The notes under the pieces are model-generated. The model was not told the DNA's origin. It saw only the letters and a program-made list of their open reading frames with translations, and searched no databases. A stretch of 64,000 nucleotides of DNA from Amyelois transitella (lineage: Eukaryota; Arthropoda; Insecta; Lepidoptera; Pyralidae), in contig NC_083505.1 of assembly GCF_032362555.1 (NCBI RefSeq), forward strand, positions 6,439,501 to 6,503,500, read 5' to 3'. The translations under genes were made by a program, and so were the position numbers. Shown piece by piece: positions 9,801 through 20,543 of the stretch (position 1 is the stretch's first letter; every line of letters starts with the position of its first letter).

Positions 9801-11248
9801 ATTTTAAAGCACTTCTACGATATGGGTATCAAATGAAAGGACTTGTTGAGAGCAACTCGAAAAATAATGTGACGTAATTCTAATTTTGCATACATAACAT
9901 ACATAAAATCACGCCTCTTTCCCGGAGGGGTAGACAGAGACTACCTCTTTCCACTTGCCACGATTTCTGCATACTTCCTTCGCTTCATCCACATTCATAA
10001 CTCTCTTCATGCAAGCTCGGCGGTTTCGGGTACTTTTGACCTGACCCTTTACCAGGACGTCCTTAATTTGATCAAGATACGTTCGTCTAGGTCTTCCCAC
10101 TCTGACCTTTCCCTCCACACTCTCTTTGTATATCTGCTTAGTCAACCTGCTTTCATTCATCCTCTCCACATGACCGAACCATCTCAACAAATACAACTTA
10201 TATGATTATAAAAGCTTGTCGCGCTGATCCATATTTATTTAAATTGAAATTTTATCAATTTGAACTTAGCAGATTTTACATAAAACAATGAATAGATACT
10301 AGTTTTATAAAACAAGAAAATCGCGCGACAAGCTTTTATAATCATATAAGATGTTAAGTTAAAATTTAAAAGGAACGTTTATTTTTTCTTTTTAGATCGT
10401 TTAAATAAAAGCTTTTTTATAAAGTTTTTTTTTGCGTTTAATTTTATTGTAGTGTGCACACAACCAAAAAACATCATTGTCTGTGCACACACATTTCTGT
10501 AATCATGTCAATGCCCATCTACGTAGTGTAGCTTTTATCATACTTCAATATAGGTTAGGTTCCCCTTCAAAAGTTGCTGAGGTTAGACGGGGTCGCTTCG
10601 TGCGTCTTATGAAATCATCCATTTATTCTAAAGATAAACTCTCTGATTAAGAAGATGATTTCCAGGGTTTCATATACTGAATGAAATGCACGGAAATAGT
10701 TCTTGCTTTCAACGCGTTATATGAGTATTAGTGATTTTAAAATTTCGGGTTACTGACTACTAAACTGACTAACGCAATCCAGGACCATGGTCAAAGGGCG
10801 AATACCGTGGTCATATCCGGATATAGCAGAGAGTGAGGGGGTAACCGGGATTAATATCAGGACGAAGAAGAAGTCACAAAGTGTCTTATTTGGCACATAT
10901 GGTCAATTTATTTACCCACTGAAACCGTAGTACAGGTAGGTACAGTAAATAAGGAACACATTCTCATTATGAATTTATATTTTCCAGATTCACAAGTGGT
11001 CTCACACTTATTTTGGGTTACCGACGTGGGTAGTCCTATTACAAGAATGGCACATAGTGCTTCCCCGGAAACATCACCGCATTCACCACGTGGCGCCGCA
11101 CGAGACTTACTTCTGTATTACCACCGGCTGGTTAAACTACCCGCTAGAAAAACTACGCTTCTGGTCCACTTTAGAGACAATCATTGAAACTCTGACTGGG
11201 TGTAAACCGCGAGCGGATGATATGAAATGGGCACAAAAACGCTCCTAG
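6840..11248 (+). CDS. PEDS1: Plasmanylethanolamine desaturase (Kua/TMEM189), 3' exons
   Basis: Three exons read in frame: 6840-7045, 8926-9144 and 10988-11248 (TAG). Each is bounded by AG and GT and together they give about 228 residues. The family introduces the vinyl-ether bond of plasmalogens in the ER membrane, using a histidine-rich metal site. Visible marks are GKRLQEW at the exon start, a hydrophobic membrane stretch ([11 protein letters not shown]...[10 protein letters not shown]), [59 protein letters not shown] and the ending DDMKWAQK, all matching the animal protein. The first exon with the start codon was not found between 5617 and 6839 or earlier in the window, so it probably lies upstream and the LTR element sits in intron 1 or the promoter. 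Introns hold SINE, LINE, Helitron-like and MITE copies. Confidence 0.93.
7550..7773 (-). repeat. SINE family A copy in a PEDS1 intron
   Basis: It runs from GACAGAGCCAACAGTC to GTGCCGGGAACCACACGGCAC, reverse-oriented. The TATG tail and the last 3' block are missing, so it is truncated at its 3' side. Confidence 0.85.
7796..7896 (+). repeat. Helitron-like repeat end (CTAGT terminus)
   Basis: It ends GGACGGAGTCGCGGGGGGAAGCTAGT. The same roughly 100-bp block, inverted, is found at 26346-26450. A CTAGT 3' end after a GC-rich GTCGCGGG block resembles the non-autonomous Lep1-type Helitrons of Lepidoptera. Confidence 0.6.
7897..8925. other. PEDS1 intron sequence without recognised gene
   Basis: No host exon is seen. 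A short GC-rich motif (ACGCGGGCGGAGCTGCGGGC, near 8191) resembles the Helitron-like ends. The span ends in the splice acceptor TTTCAG before 8926. Confidence 0.5.
9180..9450 (-). repeat. SINE family A, diverged full-length copy
   Basis: It has the TACATACATA tail at its left end and GTGCTGGAAACCACAC at its right, both diverged from the reference copy at 1095-1360. An extra 20 or so bases sit in the 3' block near 9210. Confidence 0.8.
9656..9875. repeat. Direct duplication of a 100-bp unit
   Basis: Two imperfect units share AAAATGGCG or CAAGATGGCG, then GAATAGCTATTTT, GCACTTCTAC and ATATGGGTATCAAA, then GAAAGG and TTGAGAGC. One spans about 9660-9763 and the other about 9780-9873. They lie inside PEDS1 intron sequence and show no coding potential. 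Confidence 0.7.
9893..10196 (-). pseudogene. 3' end of an RTE-like LINE (C-terminal RT tail)
   Basis: The minus strand encodes the typical C-terminus of insect RTE-like LINE proteins: [54 protein letters not shown] and a PSGKEA end. The 3' end is followed by a TATG-type tail (reverse strand, 9893-9905). It is heavily 5'-truncated, and its 5' border coincides exactly with the MITE at 10197. Confidence 0.85.
10197..10350. mobile_element. 154-bp MITE with perfect 28-bp terminal inverted repeats
   Basis: Bases 10197-10224 and 10323-10350 are exact reverse complements. The ends begin CTTATATGATTATAAAAGC, and the inner part is GCTTGTCGCGC. The interior is 98 bp and non-coding. Target duplications cannot be told apart from the TA-rich ends. 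Confidence 0.85.
10555..10872 (+). repeat. LINE-tail-like repeat ending in (GAA)n
   Basis: The segment holds AGGTTAGGTTCCCCTTC, AATCCAGGACCATGGTCAAA, GAGAGTGAGGGGGTAACCG and ends GACGAAGAAGAAG. This pattern is familiar from moth retroposon 3' ends. No ORF remains and the family was not resolved. Confidence 0.5.
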
Positions 11249-11370
11249 GACTTGTTTCTCCACATTGGGGTAGCTTTTCTTTTCTACCGCGTGTCCACAT
11301 ATTATTTAAATGAAATAGTAATATAGTTTACTTTAGTGTTTAAAAAATAAGATGAAAGAGTTTATTTATT

Positions 11371-11607
11371 ACTAGCTGTGCCCGCGACTTCGTCCGCGTG
11401 GAATAGTTATTTTGGGCATCATTGAAGCCTTCAAGGATGAATAATTTACCCCGTTTATTTCACATTTTCCATTCCAAAAGGCCTAAAGCCTTCCTCGATA
11501 TATGGTCTATTCAATACAAAAATAATTTTTCAATTCGAGCCAAGTAGTTCCTGAGATTAGCGCATTCAAACAAACAAACTCTTCAGCTTTGTAATATTAG
11601 TATAGAT
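11371..11607 (-). repeat. Helitron-like repeat copy (CTAGT end)
   Basis: Reverse-oriented, it starts (right side) at TATACTAATATTAC and ends (left side) at GCGGGCACAGCTAGT. It shares the TTTGTTTGTTTGAA, GCGCTAATCTCAG and CTTCAATGATGCCC blocks with copies at 15.5, 26.9 and 28.8 kb. Confidence 0.7.
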
Positions 11608-14290
11608 TTGCTTGTTAAAAATGTGTATCGAGTTTACACGAGGCCTAGTGAAACTGATCTTAGGTAAAGAATCATCAGACTGTGCTATAAACAATATTTA
11701 GGAACCTACATCAAATATACATATTTGGCAAGACTGTTCATTTTAGGTTTTTGCCTTATTAACTAAATAAATGCAAGTTTGAAGTACAATATCCTGCAAT
11801 AATCTTAGAGTTAAGAATAGGCACTAAAATATGATTAATTAGACCAAAGAATTTAGACGAGCGTTTTGTATCAAACCTACTTTTCGGTTATTCTCTCGGG
11901 CTTGTAAAATGAGGTACCTATACTTAATATAATTAAATTTTACAGAACTTTATGTTAGTAATTTGTCAGATCAAATTGTGTTAAATAACTCGAGTAAACT
12001 AAGTTTGTTTCATGATGCCTATAAATGTGTGTTCGAAGACCTCATCAATTATGACTAATTAATTCATACATAACTTAGCAATTTCACATTTAACCAGATA
12101 TTTGAGTGTCGTCTGCTAGACTTTATGACGCCTTCAGACACTCAGCTGATTGGCGTGTTGTCGTCAATCAAATGCTTAAGCAGGTACAGTAACTTAATGC
12201 TTCTGCTTAATTAAAATAACTGTTCCTACACCTGCATAAGTAAATAAGTGGTTAAGTAACTGTGCCCACCAGGGCAAGGCTAAAAAGTAGCAGAATAATT
12301 CTAGTTACAGAAACAGCTGTTATCCTATCTCCATATCGCGTATCTAGTTAGATTTTCGATTTTTTTTACATCTATCACTCAATGATGCTTTTCATTCGAT
12401 TTTAGCAGCCGATTCCTACTTATTAACTACAGCCAATGACAACAGAATTTGTCAGGATTTAAAATAAAAGAAAAAATATGAAACGATTTGGAAATAGGAC
12501 TTAGTTTTGATAGTATGTGCTTAATTCAATTAATGTGCATACTCCATTGTACACCATTTATCATTTAATATATGTAAATGTAATTCTGAAAAATAAGACT
12601 TCTCGCGGAATCCCTAAAGATTCGTCAGGATCGCGTCATGACTGTTTGTCTGTGTTCGATTTTATGACGCGCTCGATTAACGCCTAAGGTCACCAACTAC
12701 TTTTTAGTATATTATAAATATTACGTGCCCAGTATCTGCATATAACCACGATCCAGGTATGAATAAATAAGGTAATAACAGGAAACAATTCCCGTTCTCA
12801 TCTGACCTCTGTGTGTTTATGTATATTTTTGATACCTACATTGCTTTGGCTCTTTGTCAATAATAATTACTTACAATAGCAACATGGTGTGCTATTTCAA
12901 TTCAATAATGTCAAATGAGAAGCTGCACATAAATCATATTTGGGGTTAATAGAAATAATAAATCGGCGATAAGCCATGGACTGAGGAGTACCTACCTATT
13001 AAGTAGGTAATGTACCTAATAAACAGGATGCGCACTTTTTTCTTGAACCTAAGTGATGGGGGTGTCGGAGCCCTTCGCACAAATGTATACTCTCAAATCT
13101 TAGCTTCACTTTGTTTTTGAACGTTTGTTCGATTAAATAAAAAATCGAAGTAAGTTACATATAGGTACCGTGATTTCTCTGAACCCTGTTCCCAATGGGG
13201 CAGCTATTATAAGGACCTGGTCTATGAAGATTTTACTACATTCCTACGTAATGCCAGAGTGTGCCCGTCTCCTTGCTGTTCCGCGTTGGGAATAGGATTT
13301 TGAATATCGTTTGACCTATCGATAGACATTTAATGTTTATGCATGGTTCAACCGATCTATACGAGTATTAAAGTTTTAAGTAGTCATGTTTATATTTATT
13401 TTAATTGATAGTGTTTTTTTTTGTAATGTCATGTAGCAAAGTTGTTACATGTTAAGTGATCGGCCATTTAGATATCAGAATGAACGGTCACCCTAAAATG
13501 TTTCAATTCTATTAAATTACGACGGAAGCAATGATAAATGCAAGGCAGTATTGTTTTTGGCATAAAAAATAATACGCTCAATGTAAATCACCTTTAGTAG
13601 CCGTTCATGAGTGTGGTAGGTACCTAAAGTTTCGTCCGATGTATTGTTGTGATATCCGATGTATAATTTTGCAATCACAAATAAATTAAGTATATGCATA
13701 GCGTACTAATTAAAAAAGGAATTTAATTCTGTGATTTGTGCCTCAATTGTATAAATATTAAAAATGATATTTTAAAACGTTTTTATATAATTACTGAGTA
13801 AGCACTGTTAGATTATATAGAACTTATCAACTCAAAACTTTGTAACTTGGTACAATAAAAATGAATGAATGGAGAACTTAAATAATATTGAAATTGTTGA
13901 ATTTTTACGTAATACCTAAGTGCCTAATTCAAAACAAACAGTTATCTCAATAAAATATCAAAATCTTTCAGTAAATTACTACTTTAGAATATTATATATA
14001 CTATACATATACTATTCTGAAGTATATATATATATCTTTCTATCTATATAGATATAAAATTACTTCAGAATATTTTTTTGTTAATTCATTTTGTATTTCA
14101 TATTCACCTAGTCAGCTTTGTTATTCCGCCGCTGATACGCGTATACTTTCGAATAAATTTTGTTAAATTCCATTCTGAACCTTACTGTCAAATTTAAATA
14201 AGACCTAATGGCATTAAGAAGTGTCCACTAAATGCATTAAGTTTAAACTTAATGCATTAGTCCAATGCATTTAATAAATAATAATAATTA
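11608..14290. other. Gene-free AT-rich interval
   Basis: No exon, ORF with family character or RNA gene was recognised. Local features are AT-rich: a partly palindromic stretch at about 14018-14086 around TTCTGAAG and CTTCAGAA, and a perfect palindrome at about 14229-14260 centred on AAGTTTAAACTT with arms TAATGCATTAAG. Confidence 0.5.
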
Positions 14291-14291
14291 T

Positions 14292-14535
14292 AAATATATA
14301 GGTACGGGACAAATTACACAGATTGAGTTAGCCTCGAAGTAAGTTCGAAACTTGTGTTACGAGATACTAACTCAACGATAGGTACTATATTTATAATAAA
14401 TACTTATATAGATTAAACATCCAAGACCCAGGACAATCAGAGAAAGTTCGTTTCTCATCATGCCCTGGCCGGGATTCGAACCCGGGACCTTCGATGTCAC
14501 AGACAAGCGCACTACCGCTGCGCCACAGAGGCCGT
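14292..14535 (-). repeat. tRNA-headed SINE
   Basis: Read on the minus strand, it begins with a tRNA-like head: GCCTCTGTGGCGCAGCGGTA (A-box-like), then GGGTTCGAATCCC (B-box match). It continues to a body with AACTCAATCTGTG and ends near a GTACC tail. The acceptor stem of the head has mismatches and the anticodon arm does not fold, so this is a retroposon promoter, not a working tRNA gene. Confidence 0.7.
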
Positions 14536-14794
14536 CAATTTAGTTTACAAGCATTAAGTTTACTCTTCCCAATTTGCGGCAGGCCAATGTTGATATTGGT
14601 ATAAGTGGTACCTAAAAGATAAAATTTTGTTGATAGTACTACATTCTTAGGAATAATCCGTTTGAAATTCCATGCCCATTTTCACTTTCTAAAGAGTTCT
14701 GCGGAATTCGCAATATATATATTATTTAGGCATTTGACGGATATGGCAACTAAATACGAAGCTAGTATATTTTAATTTTTTTCATAGTTTAATG

Positions 14795-14960
14795 TCGTAT
14801 GGTCTACTGCTTTGGGGAGCAGCAGCACATATACAAACTATTTTTATTCTACAAAAAAGGACATCGAGCTATCTACGGTCTAAAACAAAGATTCGCTTAG
14901 AGAATTTTTGAAAACCTCTCAATATATGTATATCCGATAATATTATGCATCTTAGGAAAA
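14795..14960 (+). pseudogene. Non-LTR RT C-terminal fragment
   Basis: Plus-strand translation shows YGLLLWGAAAHIQTIFILQ and KRTSSYL before it shifts frame. This is the thumb and post-RT segment of jockey/CR1-type LINEs, which usually has a Leu-Gln-Lys-Arg block there. Short and decayed. Confidence 0.6.
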
Positions 14961-15482
14961 ACTTACTCTTTCAAGGAAGTAGGGTGAATGTACTACTTAG
15001 TAAATCATCGCGGAAAAAGGGGACAAGTGCTTCGTCTATTTTCTTGAATAACTTGGAAACTATTTATTTTATAATTACAAAAAAATACATTTAAGATCTT
15101 CTCAACAAGACCTTTCATTTGATATGCCACACGATGCAGTTTTCAGTTTTTTTTTTTAATTTTCCCCTTCCACCCCAATAATGACCCCCCATATACAGAT
15201 TTCATCTGCTCACGTCACACCTCTGTGTTTGGGTCACAGGAATTGATATGTGTACCAAATTTCAACTTAATCGATCTAATAGATTCGGAGATAATTGACT
15301 GTAAGCGACGGACGGACAGACACACGGGTGATGATCCTATAAGGGTTCCGTTTTTGTATTCAGACTTACGGAACCCTAAAAATTATAAGTTATTGGTCCC
15401 AGAGCATTAAGGTAGGCTAGATAAGGTAGGTCGGGAAATCATTTCTTATTATTCATTATCATTGTATAAGATTTTATAATAA
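14961..15482. other. Repeat-rich spacer with a 'GGGTTCCGT' repeat
   Basis: Around 15290-15378 lies a common moth repeat with GACGGACGGACAGAC and AAGGGTTCCGTTTTTG. Similar pieces occur at 19022-19076 and at 41393-41530. Nothing else was recognised. Confidence 0.5.
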
Positions 15483-15732
15483 ACTAGCTGTGCCCGCGAC
15501 TACGTCTGCGTGGAATAGTTACGTTGGGCATCATTGAAGCCCTCAAGGATGACTAATTATTTTTTCACATTTTTCATTATCTGATGCGTGATGTTATATA
15601 TATAGCCTAAAAAGCCTTCCTCGATAAATGGTCTAATCAACACAAAAAGATTTTTTCAATTCGAATCAGTAGTTCCTGAGATTATCGCGTTCAAACAAAC
15701 AAACAGCTTTATAATATTAGTATCTATAGATT
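15483..15732 (-). repeat. Helitron-like repeat copy (CTAGT end)
   Basis: Reverse-oriented. The left end reads ACTAGCTGTGCCCGCGACTA and the right end ATAATATTAGTATCTATAG. The body matches the copy at 11371-11607, and it stands directly beside the tRNA-headed copy at 15757. Confidence 0.7.
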
Positions 15733-15756
15733 ATCATTGTATAAGATTTTATAATG

Positions 15757-16075
15757 AACTAGCTGTTGCCCGCAACTTTGTCCGCGTAAAGTTCGAGTTG
15801 AATCATAATCATACAGTCAGATACAGACAGACAGACAAAAAATTAAAAAAAAAAATGTATCCGTTTCTGTCTAAATATTAAATGTACAGACAAAATATTT
15901 TTACCGTTTTATTATATGTAGTATTTTGATTTTCAGTTTTTTTAAATAAATTACTCAAACACAAAAAAATATTTTTAATAAAAAAATATATTTTGTTTTT
16001 GTTGGGACTCGAACTTGGACCGCCAACTTCACAGTCTCACGCGCTAACCACTGGACCATCGAAGCCGTTGCGGTG
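15757..16075 (-). repeat. Composite tRNA-headed repeat with CTAGT end, left copy
   Basis: Read on the minus strand it starts with a tRNA-like head (GATGGTCCAGTGGTTAGCGC, then AAGTTCGAGTCCC) and ends with GTTGCGGGCAACAGCTAGTT. A roughly 50-base block near 15874-15925 (AAATGTACAGACAAAATATT) is absent from the relative at 20140-20360 but recurs at 19390-19440. Confidence 0.7.
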
Positions 16076-16088
16076 GTGTAAAGTAGAC

Positions 16089-16278
16089 TACATACATATG
16101 GTCACGTCTATATCCGTTGCGGGGTAGACAGAGCCAACAGGCTTGAAAAGACTGAATGGCCAGGCCACGTTCAGCTATTTCGCTTAATGATAGAATTGAG
16201 ATTCAAATAGTGATGTGTTGCTCGCCCATCGCCTAAAAAAGAATCCCAAGTTTGTAAGCCTATCCCTTAGTCGCCTTT
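16089..16278 (-). repeat. SINE family A, 5'-truncated copy in the inverted arm
   Basis: It keeps the TATG tail, GGGGTAGACAGAGCCAACAG and the middle, and breaks off at TTAGTCGCCTTTC, where the equivalent of 19783-19940 was lost. Confidence 0.8.
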
Positions 16279-16590
16279 CACTTATATTTATATATTATAG
16301 GTATAATGCTGTCGTATAATGATAAATGACTTTGAATTTTAAATTTCGTAACTTATCTGCAGGCAAACTTCTTCTTCTTGAGTTCATTCAAATGTCGATA
16401 ACTTTTTTTTAGTGAACCGTTTTTGATGAAACAAACTTTAAATGTTTTTCTGAGTTAAAACAAAGCAACTGGTGAAAGTTTGAAGTAAATCGGTTCAGTA
16501 CTGTCGGAGATTATCGTGATCATACCTACATACAGACAGACAAAAACTAAAAAAAAATAGTTTTGCTTTCTATTATTCATTCTAAGGTGA

Positions 16591-17350
16591 AATAATTGCT
16601 TGCGCGATTTAGGTTTTTCGCTGTTTATGACTGATAGCGTCGCGTGATTTTTTTTTTTATTCTTGTGATTTGTGGCGTATAGATTTCGCCACAGTACTCC
16701 CCCCCCCCAAGACTGGAGATCTGATGTCTTGATCTTGATGTGCAATCTGTGCTTCAGTAGCTTGCAAGTGCCAGTTGTCTTCCAATGAGTCGGTAGTTGC
16801 TCGAAGTCCTAGATTATAGCACCAAAATGATTCCTGGTGCATTCCTAAGTAAATTATACTTTAAATGGTTCTATGAGTGAGATTGTATTACTGTTACAAT
16901 ACTGATTAGTAACATAAAAACTCATGAATATACAAGTATTGGACTAAAAATATATATTGCTCTGTTACCTACTTCTTCTACGAATGGGTGAACACTTAGC
17001 AGTAATTAACTGTACAACGTAGATAAAGATAATTTATTTGCCAAAACACGTATCATACATTCTAATACATTGGTTGTTAAAATAATATACCTGTATGTAT
17101 AGGTAGGTACATCATGTTTTATCATTATCGGTGTGCAAAAAGCTCATGACAGATGGGTCGCTATGGCTGAACTCTTAAAGGAGAGGCATTCTCTTGCTAA
17201 CCTGCATTAAATGTCTTAATTGTCATACTAATACAAATTTAAATAGGAAAAATAACTTCAATGTCAACCAATCGAAAATTTCGCAAAACAAATTATAATG
17301 CATCACAAAAAAATCCCTAACGTCGTAGTTACACTTGGTAACCAATCAAT
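16591..17350. other. Spacer with a GTGGCG...CGCCAC motif
   Basis: The 23 bases at 16671-16693 (TGTGGCGTATAG...CGCCACA) are nearly palindromic and recur with two changes at 52894-52916. A run of nine C follows. It may mark an LTR or transposon edge, but no element could be delimited. Confidence 0.4.
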
Positions 17351-17357
17351 TTTTTAA

Positions 17358-17870
17358 CTAACTTTTAGTCATATTTAAATTGAGCTCTTTATATTCTTGA
17401 GGAATTTTATTGAATGTTTTAGGTGCCATACATACCACACTTTTATGTAAGTAGTAGGTACCGAATGCTGTGGTTGAAGGAGGAGCACACAGTTTGTCAC
17501 GACCGGGTCGCCTAATTCTTATACATTGGTCGGATAATCGTGGAAATAATTTTGGATTCGATTTTACAAATACAACAATTTCAAATATGTATAAGCAAGG
17601 AAATGTTTTGAATTTTATGATCAATAGGTATAGAGTGGCTTACTGCTATCCGTAGTTTGCAGACCAAACATTGCACGAATACAGCGCCTCTGCAACTTGA
17701 ATATATAATCAGTATTTGTTGAATTGCCGTAGAAATTATTCCGAATAGTCAGTCGAATACACCTTTCGAATAGTTCCGAGGATTTACGATAGTTAGCTAG
17801 ATACCTCGTACTACTGTACGAGGTAGGAACTTTCGCTGGCAACTGGCAAGTACATACACTCTCTTACAGA
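17358..17870 (-). pseudogene. Non-LTR RT C-terminal fragment, frameshifted
   Basis: The minus strand reads YIFKLQRRCIRAMFGLQ near 17680 and then, in another frame, PCLYIFEIVVFVKSN and FGTYYLHKSVVCMAPKTFNK. This is the standard C-terminus of jockey/CR1-type LINE proteins. It is 5'-truncated, with at least one frame change near 17630. Confidence 0.75.
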
Positions 17871-18522
17871 GTTAAAAATATTTGTTTATAAATAGTATCC
17901 TTCTCATCCAATGCGAGCATCTACCGGGAGTACTGTTTAGATTTTGCTTGTGAAAGAATGTTTCACATCTTGGTGATTTTTTTGTATGTATAATAACTAC
18001 TTTAGGAAACCTTTTTAGATCACAATTTAAAAATATGGTAAGTTTTCCATAAACATATTAATTTGACTGCAGTACCAAACATTAGGTAAATTTTTTTTTG
18101 TTTTGTATTGAAAGAGTGAAAGTATTAATACCTAGTGGCTGCTAAGCTTTATCAATTTGTGTTACGTGAATTGTCCGCTGACCTTGTCCGTTTAATTTTT
18201 CGTAGATATTACTAAAGAACTTTCCGCTTTCATTTATCGATGCGAACTTCTTGCGGCAGTAGGTATAGCTTTTATTGCGTAGTTAAGAGTAGGTAAATAA
18301 AAATACTATATACTATAGGCCGCCCGCGTAAGTGCATTACAGTCTAACAAGTAAATAACTCCTAGAGATATGAGTGGAACATGTAATTAGTGCCCAATAA
18401 GCTGTGAAGTGTCCAAAGTAAATTATTTATTAGTGTGTTTTGTAGTTTTGGAAAAATACCTGGTGAAAAATTAAATCCTAATATTTCAGTAACGGATCCC
18501 TAAATCGAGAAATGGTGTCCTA
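17871..18522. other. Gene-free AT-rich interval
   Basis: No coding or repeat structure was recognised. Confidence 0.4.
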
Positions 18523-18789
18523 CATACATAAATACATATAGGTAATCACGTCTATATCCCTTGCGGGGTAGACAGAGCCAACAGTCTTGATAAGACTGAT
18601 AGGCCACGTTCAGCTATTTGGTTTAAAGATAGAATTGAGATTCAAATAGTGACAAGTTGCTAGCCCATCGCCTAAAAGAAGAATCCCAAGTTTATAAGCC
18701 CATCCCTTAGTCGCCTTTAACGACATCTATGGGAAAGAGATGGAGTAATCCTATTCTTTTTTTCTATTGGTGCCGGGAACCACACGGCA
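18523..18789 (-). repeat. SINE family A, full-length copy
   Basis: It runs from a degenerate TACATACATA tail to GTGCCGGGAACCACACGGCA, with all internal blocks present. Confidence 0.9.
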
Positions 18790-19857
18790 GCAACCGGAAC
18801 CAAATGGTGCCCTCAGCCTCAATATGCTTAAAATATATTTTTTAAAAGATCTATTCAACGATACCTCCATACTGCACACGACGGGCTAGTGGAGAAAAAA
18901 ATTACCCATACTTGTGGTTGGAGCTACCCTTAGAAACTGACTGATTTTTTGCTATTATTAATATATGTACATACCAATACCAAATCACTTTCTACCACTT
19001 ACAAGTATAGTTTTTGATTTAAACCGCGGTCAGACAGACAGGAATCTATAAGGGTCTCTTGTTTACGGACCCTAAAATGACGCAAAAGTTTACAACATAA
19101 AATCGTTACTTTCTTGCTTCCCATCTGATAAACTTTCACGCACGCTTAAACCACAAAACCGGTTTTGATGAAATTGGTACAGAGATAGAGTTGACCCTCA
19201 GAAAAACCGTGATCATAGGCTACTCACGCGGACGAATTCGCGGGCATAAGGCTTCTGTAAAACATAAAAAGAAAATAACTGTTATCATTATTCTAAAAGC
19301 GATTATCTGATCGATCGATAATTTTTCTGGAAGAGTCGGTACCTACCTAAACATTTTTTTTATTTTTCGCTAAAACCTACTAAAACCGGGTTTATATACA
19401 TATAATAAAACAGTAAAAATATTTTGTCTGTACATTTAGTACTTTTGACTGAAATGGATAGAGGGACACTTAAAATGAATAGTCGAAAGCAAAAAAATTT
19501 TTTTTAAATTTCTTGTCTATCTGTCTGTATGTATGATCACAATTATCTCCGAAAGTACTGAACCGATTTACTTAAAACTTTCACCAATTGGTTTGTTTTA
19601 ACTCAGAAAAACATTTAAAGTTTGTTTCATCAAAATCGGTTCACAAAAAAATAGTTATTGACATTTGAATGAACTCAAGGCATGAGTTTGCCTGCAGATA
19701 AGTTACGAAATTTTAAATTCAAAGTCATTTATCATTATACGACAGTATAATACTTATAACATATAAATATAAGTGAAAATCAGTTTGATAATATTCTGGT
19801 TTTGCCGCACATGCATAATTCTCACGTAAAAAGATTTTATGTTTGTTAATCTACTTC

Positions 19858-20120
19858 AGTACCGTGTGGTTCCCAGCACCAATACAAAAAAGAAAAGAAC
19901 CACTCCATCTCTTTCGCATGGATGTCGTAAAAGGCGACTAAGGGATAGGCCTACAAACTTGGGATTCCTTTTTAGGCGAAGGGCGAGCAACCTATCACCT
20001 ATTTAAATCTCAATTCTATCATGAAGCGAAATAGCTGAACGTGGCCATTCAGTCTTTTCAAGCCTGTTGGCTCTGTCTACCCCGCAAGGTATATAGACGT
20101 GACCACATGTATGTATGTAG
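19858..20120 (+). repeat. SINE family A, full-length copy in the inverted arm
   Basis: It runs from CCGTGTGGTTCCCAGCACC to ATGTATGTATGTAG with all blocks. It sits right next to the tRNA-headed repeat, as in the mirrored left arm. Confidence 0.9.
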
Positions 20121-20139
20121 TCTACTTTAATTTTGACAC

Positions 20140-20360
20140 TGCCGCAATGGCCTCTATGGTCCAGTGGTTGGCGCGTCAGACTGTGTTACCGGTACAAGTT
20201 CGAGTCCCAACAAAATCAAGAAATTTTTTTTATTAAAAATATTTATTTCTGTGTTTCAGAGATTATTTTTTTTTTCATTATTTGTCTGTCTGTCTGTATC
20301 TGACTGTATGATCAAGATTCAACTCGAAATTTACGCGAAGTCGCGGGCAACAGCTAGTAT
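20140..20360 (+). repeat. Composite tRNA-headed repeat with CTAGT end, right copy
   Basis: The head GGTCCAGTGGTTGGCGCG and ACAAGTTCGAGTCCC match RNA polymerase III A- and B-box spacing. The other end is CGAAGTCGCGGGCAACAGCTAGT. Confidence 0.7.
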
Positions 20361-20543
20361 TAATATAAAGTGCAAGTGTAGAAGCAGCAGCGGCGGAATA
20401 AGGAAAAAACACTGTGTAAAAAATTGCTGTTAGAAATCGGAATACAAGTACCTCGTACATTGTTTCCTTCTCACGTAGAATGCCTACTTACTTACCTATT
20501 AAAATGTTCTTTCCAGGTGAACAGGTCCAGCTACTTGGGTGCC

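Larger units (their letters stand above)
15757..16590. repeat. Left arm of a large inverted duplication
   Basis: The order tRNA-headed repeat, SINE A, unique-looking block (16290-16590) is mirrored by 19470-20360 on the opposite strand. The unique block includes AAATTTCGTAACTTATCTGC and AAATCGGTTCAGTACTGTCG. Compared with the right arm, about 155 bases are missing near 16280. Confidence 0.7.
19470..20360. repeat. Right arm of the large inverted duplication
   Basis: It is the mirror image of 15757-16590. From the inside out it holds the block with AGTACTGAACCGATTTAC, a SINE A copy and the tRNA-headed repeat. It keeps about 155 bases (19783-19940) that the left arm lost. Confidence 0.7.

Noticed and set aside
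14459..14535. Functional tRNA gene on the minus strand
   Set aside because: The B box and T arm are good, but the acceptor stem has mismatches and the anticodon arm does not form; it heads a longer repeat, so it is a SINE promoter.
16000..16070. tRNA-Asp- or tRNA-Glu-like gene
   Set aside because: A and B boxes are present, but the 3' acceptor strand does not pair with the 5' strand and the same sequence heads a repeated unit.
16455..16842. Two minus-strand frames as genes
   Set aside because: They cover part of the inverted duplication and the GTGGCG repeat, and show no conserved domain.
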